Shown here one piece after another: positions 62,561 through 64,000 of a stretch of DNA of 64,000 nt; the stretch's first letter is position 1, and every line of letters starts with the position of its first letter. The notes beneath the pieces were generated by a model. The model did no database searches. It saw nothing but the letters and a program-made list of their open reading frames with translations, and was not told the DNA's origin. Position numbers and translations under genes: made by a program. The stretch covers positions 1 to 64,000 of the forward strand of contig JAUWAU010000034.1 of assembly GCA_030601885.1 (NCBI GenBank), in the 5' to 3' direction. The DNA is from Armatimonadota bacterium. GTDB taxonomy: Bacteria; Armatimonadota; Zipacnadia; JAUWAU01.

Positions 62561-63346
62561 GTGCCGAAGGTTCCGCTGTTCGACGCCAATTGCTGCATCG
62601 GCCGCTCGTCGCGGCGGCCGCCGTGGGAGACGACCAGCGTTGAGGAGCTCCTGCGGGAAATGGACTACTGCGGCATCGAGTGGGCCATGGTGCATCACGT
62701 CACCGCCATGGAGCACCATCCCAACATCGGCAACCTGGCGCTGATGAACGAGATCGCCGGCCAGCAGCGGCTCGTGCCGTGCTGGGTGGTGCTGCCCGGG
62801 CACACCGGCGAGATGCCGCCATCGGTGCCGGAGTGGCGCTATGGCGCTGAGGTGCGCCACCACCGCCCCGTCTCGTGGATGCTCGGCCGGGGCATCCGGG
62901 CCGTGCGGATGTGCCCGAAGCTGCACGGCTACACGCTCACGCCGGCCGTGTGGGGCGAGCTGTTCACCGAGCTGGGGCACCACCGCGTGCCGGCGTTCAT
63001 CGATTGCGACCAACTGAGCTGGTCCGAACTGGACACCATCTGCTCCGAGTTTTCGCGGGTGCCCATGGTCCTCTCCAACACCGGGTACCGCATCTCCCGC
63101 GATCTGTACGGCGTGCTCAAGCAGCATCGGAACCTGTTCATGGAGATCAGCCGTTACGAGGTGCACTTCGGCATCGATGACATCTGCGAGCGCTTCGGGG
63201 CCCGGCGCTTGCTGTTTGGCACGGGCTATCCGAAGTACGCGCCCGGATGCGCCATCACGATGCTGGCCTGCGCGCAGATATCCGCCCACGACAAGGAGCT
63301 CATCGCCAGCGGAAACCTGCGGCGGCTCCTCGAGGAGGCCACATAG
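62561..63346 (+). CDS. amidohydrolase-family (TIM-barrel) protein lacking canonical metal ligands
   Basis: The protein has 261 residues. The GTG at 62561 has AGGAGG eight bases upstream. The fold is that of the amidohydrolase_2 family, but where enzymes have DxHxH the protein reads LFDANCCIGR, and where they have FGSDxP it reads LFGTGYPKYAPG, so both the first metal-ligand pair and the catalytic Asp are missing. The final NLRRLLEEA is typical of the family. It may be a structural or regulatory partner of the canonical protein encoded two bases downstream, with translation likely coupled, or use another chemistry. Confidence 0.8.
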   Translation: MPKVPLFDANCCIGRSSRRPPWETTSVEELLREMDYCGIEWAMVHHVTAMEHHPNIGNLALMNEIAGQQRLVPCWVVLPGHTGEMPPSVPEWRYGAEVRHHRPVSWMLGRGIRAVRMCPKLHGYTLTPAVWGELFTELGHHRVPAFIDCDQLSWSELDTICSEFSRVPMVLSNTGYRISRDLYGVLKQHRNLFMEISRYEVHFGIDDICERFGARRLLFGTGYPKYAPGCAITMLACAQISAHDKELIASGNLRRLLEEAT

Positions 63347-63348
63347 GA

Positions 63349-64000
63349 ATGGCAATCGATACCGTCTCGGCCCGCCAGGCCGTGTGGGAGATGCAGGCCC
63401 CCATCGACGCGCTGCAGGGGGTGCTGGTGATCGACTGCCACGGGCACATCGGCCCGCACAGCCGCTACTACGTGCCCCACGATGACGTGGACAACATCGT
63501 GCGCGCCATGGACATCGTCGGGGTGGATAAGCTGTGCACCGACTCCTTGACGGCGCTCGAGGGCGACTACAAGATCGGCAACGACATGACGGCGGCGGCC
63601 GTGGCGAAGCATCCCGAGCGCTTGATCGGGCGCGGGTGCATCAACCCGAACTACCCGGATGACATGGAGGCCGAGTGCCAGCGGTGCTTCGAGCAGCTCG
63701 GCATGCGGGTGATGAAGCTGCATTGCACCTGGCACGACAAGCCGGTGGATGATCCGGCGTATCGGCCGGCCATCGAGTACGCCGCCGCACGCCGCATCCC
63801 CATTCTCGCCCATCTGCGGCACGAGGCCCAGCAGTCCGAGGCGTACGCGAAGCTGGCGCAGGAGTTCAGCGATACGGCGTTCATCCTGGCGCACGCGACC
63901 GAGCCGAAGTCGCTCGATACCGTGGTGAAGCATTGCGCCAGCGTCGAGAACGTGTATTTCGATATCACCGGCTACCCCATGTGCTTTCGGAGCATGGAGC
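63349..64000 (+). CDS. amidohydrolase-family metal-dependent hydrolase, C-terminus beyond the window
   Basis: The ATG at 63349 follows the previous stop by two bases; the window ends after about 217 codons. Metal-binding features are normal: VLVIDCHGHIGPH (HxH on strand 1), VMKLHCTWHDKP, PILAHLRHEAQ and FILAHATEPKS. These match amidohydrolase_2 enzymes such as decarboxylases and lactonases. The missing end should carry the catalytic Asp. Close coupling with the upstream paralogue, which lacks these ligands, suggests a heteromeric pair or shared pathway. Confidence 0.88.
   Translation, partial: MAIDTVSARQAVWEMQAPIDALQGVLVIDCHGHIGPHSRYYVPHDDVDNIVRAMDIVGVDKLCTDSLTALEGDYKIGNDMTAAAVAKHPERLIGRGCINPNYPDDMEAECQRCFEQLGMRVMKLHCTWHDKPVDDPAYRPAIEYAAARRIPILAHLRHEAQQSEAYAKLAQEFSDTAFILAHATEPKSLDTVVKHCASVENVYFDITGYPMCFRSME

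Overview
The window is GC-rich bacterial DNA, most likely from an uncultivated environmental lineage such as Armatimonadota or Planctomycetota. That placement is an inference from gene content: many secreted glycan-active and propeller proteins, DUF6259, a ceramidase-like protein, secreted methyltransferase-fold/propeller fusions, a four-subunit 2-oxoacid:ferredoxin oxidoreductase, and a long SRP RNA upstream of dnaX-ybaB-recR. No rRNA or other decisive phylogenetic marker was found.

The window has two halves. From 1 to about 44 kb is an accessory region of large exported proteins, nearly all with their own ribosome binding site and signal peptide, separated by long spacers. In order these are: a truncated secreted protein; a DUF6259 gene broken by one TGA; a CocE/S15-type hydrolase; a heparinase II/III-like lyase; an oligogalacturonate-lyase-like propeller; a LamG plus TIM-barrel-like protein; a beta-helix plus LamG protein; an unknown secreted protein; a ceramidase-like protein; three paralogous proteins joining a methyltransferase fold to a PQQ-type propeller, with a pectate-lyase-like beta-helix between the second and third; and a GH2 enzyme with two C-terminal carbohydrate-binding-type modules. 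The spacers hold decayed DNA: an IS21 istB scrap, a complete but stop-interrupted DDE insertion sequence, a remnant of a second copy, sulfatase and DegT aminotransferase remnants, MITE-like inverted repeats, a dispersed foldable repeat, and two HTH mini-genes in direct repeats flanking the GH2 gene. Together the proteins look like an extracellular plant- or algal-glycan degradation set. No sugar transporter, SusCD pair or dedicated regulator is present.

From about 44.3 kb onward the genes are housekeeping and compact, mostly on the minus strand. In transcription order: six tRNA genes (Ser GCU, Arg GCG, Arg CCG, Arg CCU, Ser CGA, Ser GGA), the SRP RNA, dnaX, ybaB/ebfC, recR, ferredoxin oxidoreductase gamma-delta-alpha-beta, pdxS and pdxT. 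Beyond the tRNAs lie a Tat-exported nitrilase-family hydrolase, a TPR/Yip1-like membrane protein, a TPR-WD40 secreted protein, two smaller exported proteins, a HAD-IIA phosphatase and a pair of amidohydrolase-family genes, the last running off the window end.

The housekeeping half carries its own repeats, not seen in the first half. The most striking is a family of long inverted repeats with arms made of AAGGGT-like units, which brackets tRNA genes within a few bases of their mature ends and supplies the last codons of porB. The other standouts are the exported methyltransferase-fold/propeller paralogues, a tRNA-Arg(GCG) made by near-identical tandem duplication of tRNA-Arg(CCG), and an amidohydrolase-family protein lacking the canonical metal ligands beside one that keeps them.
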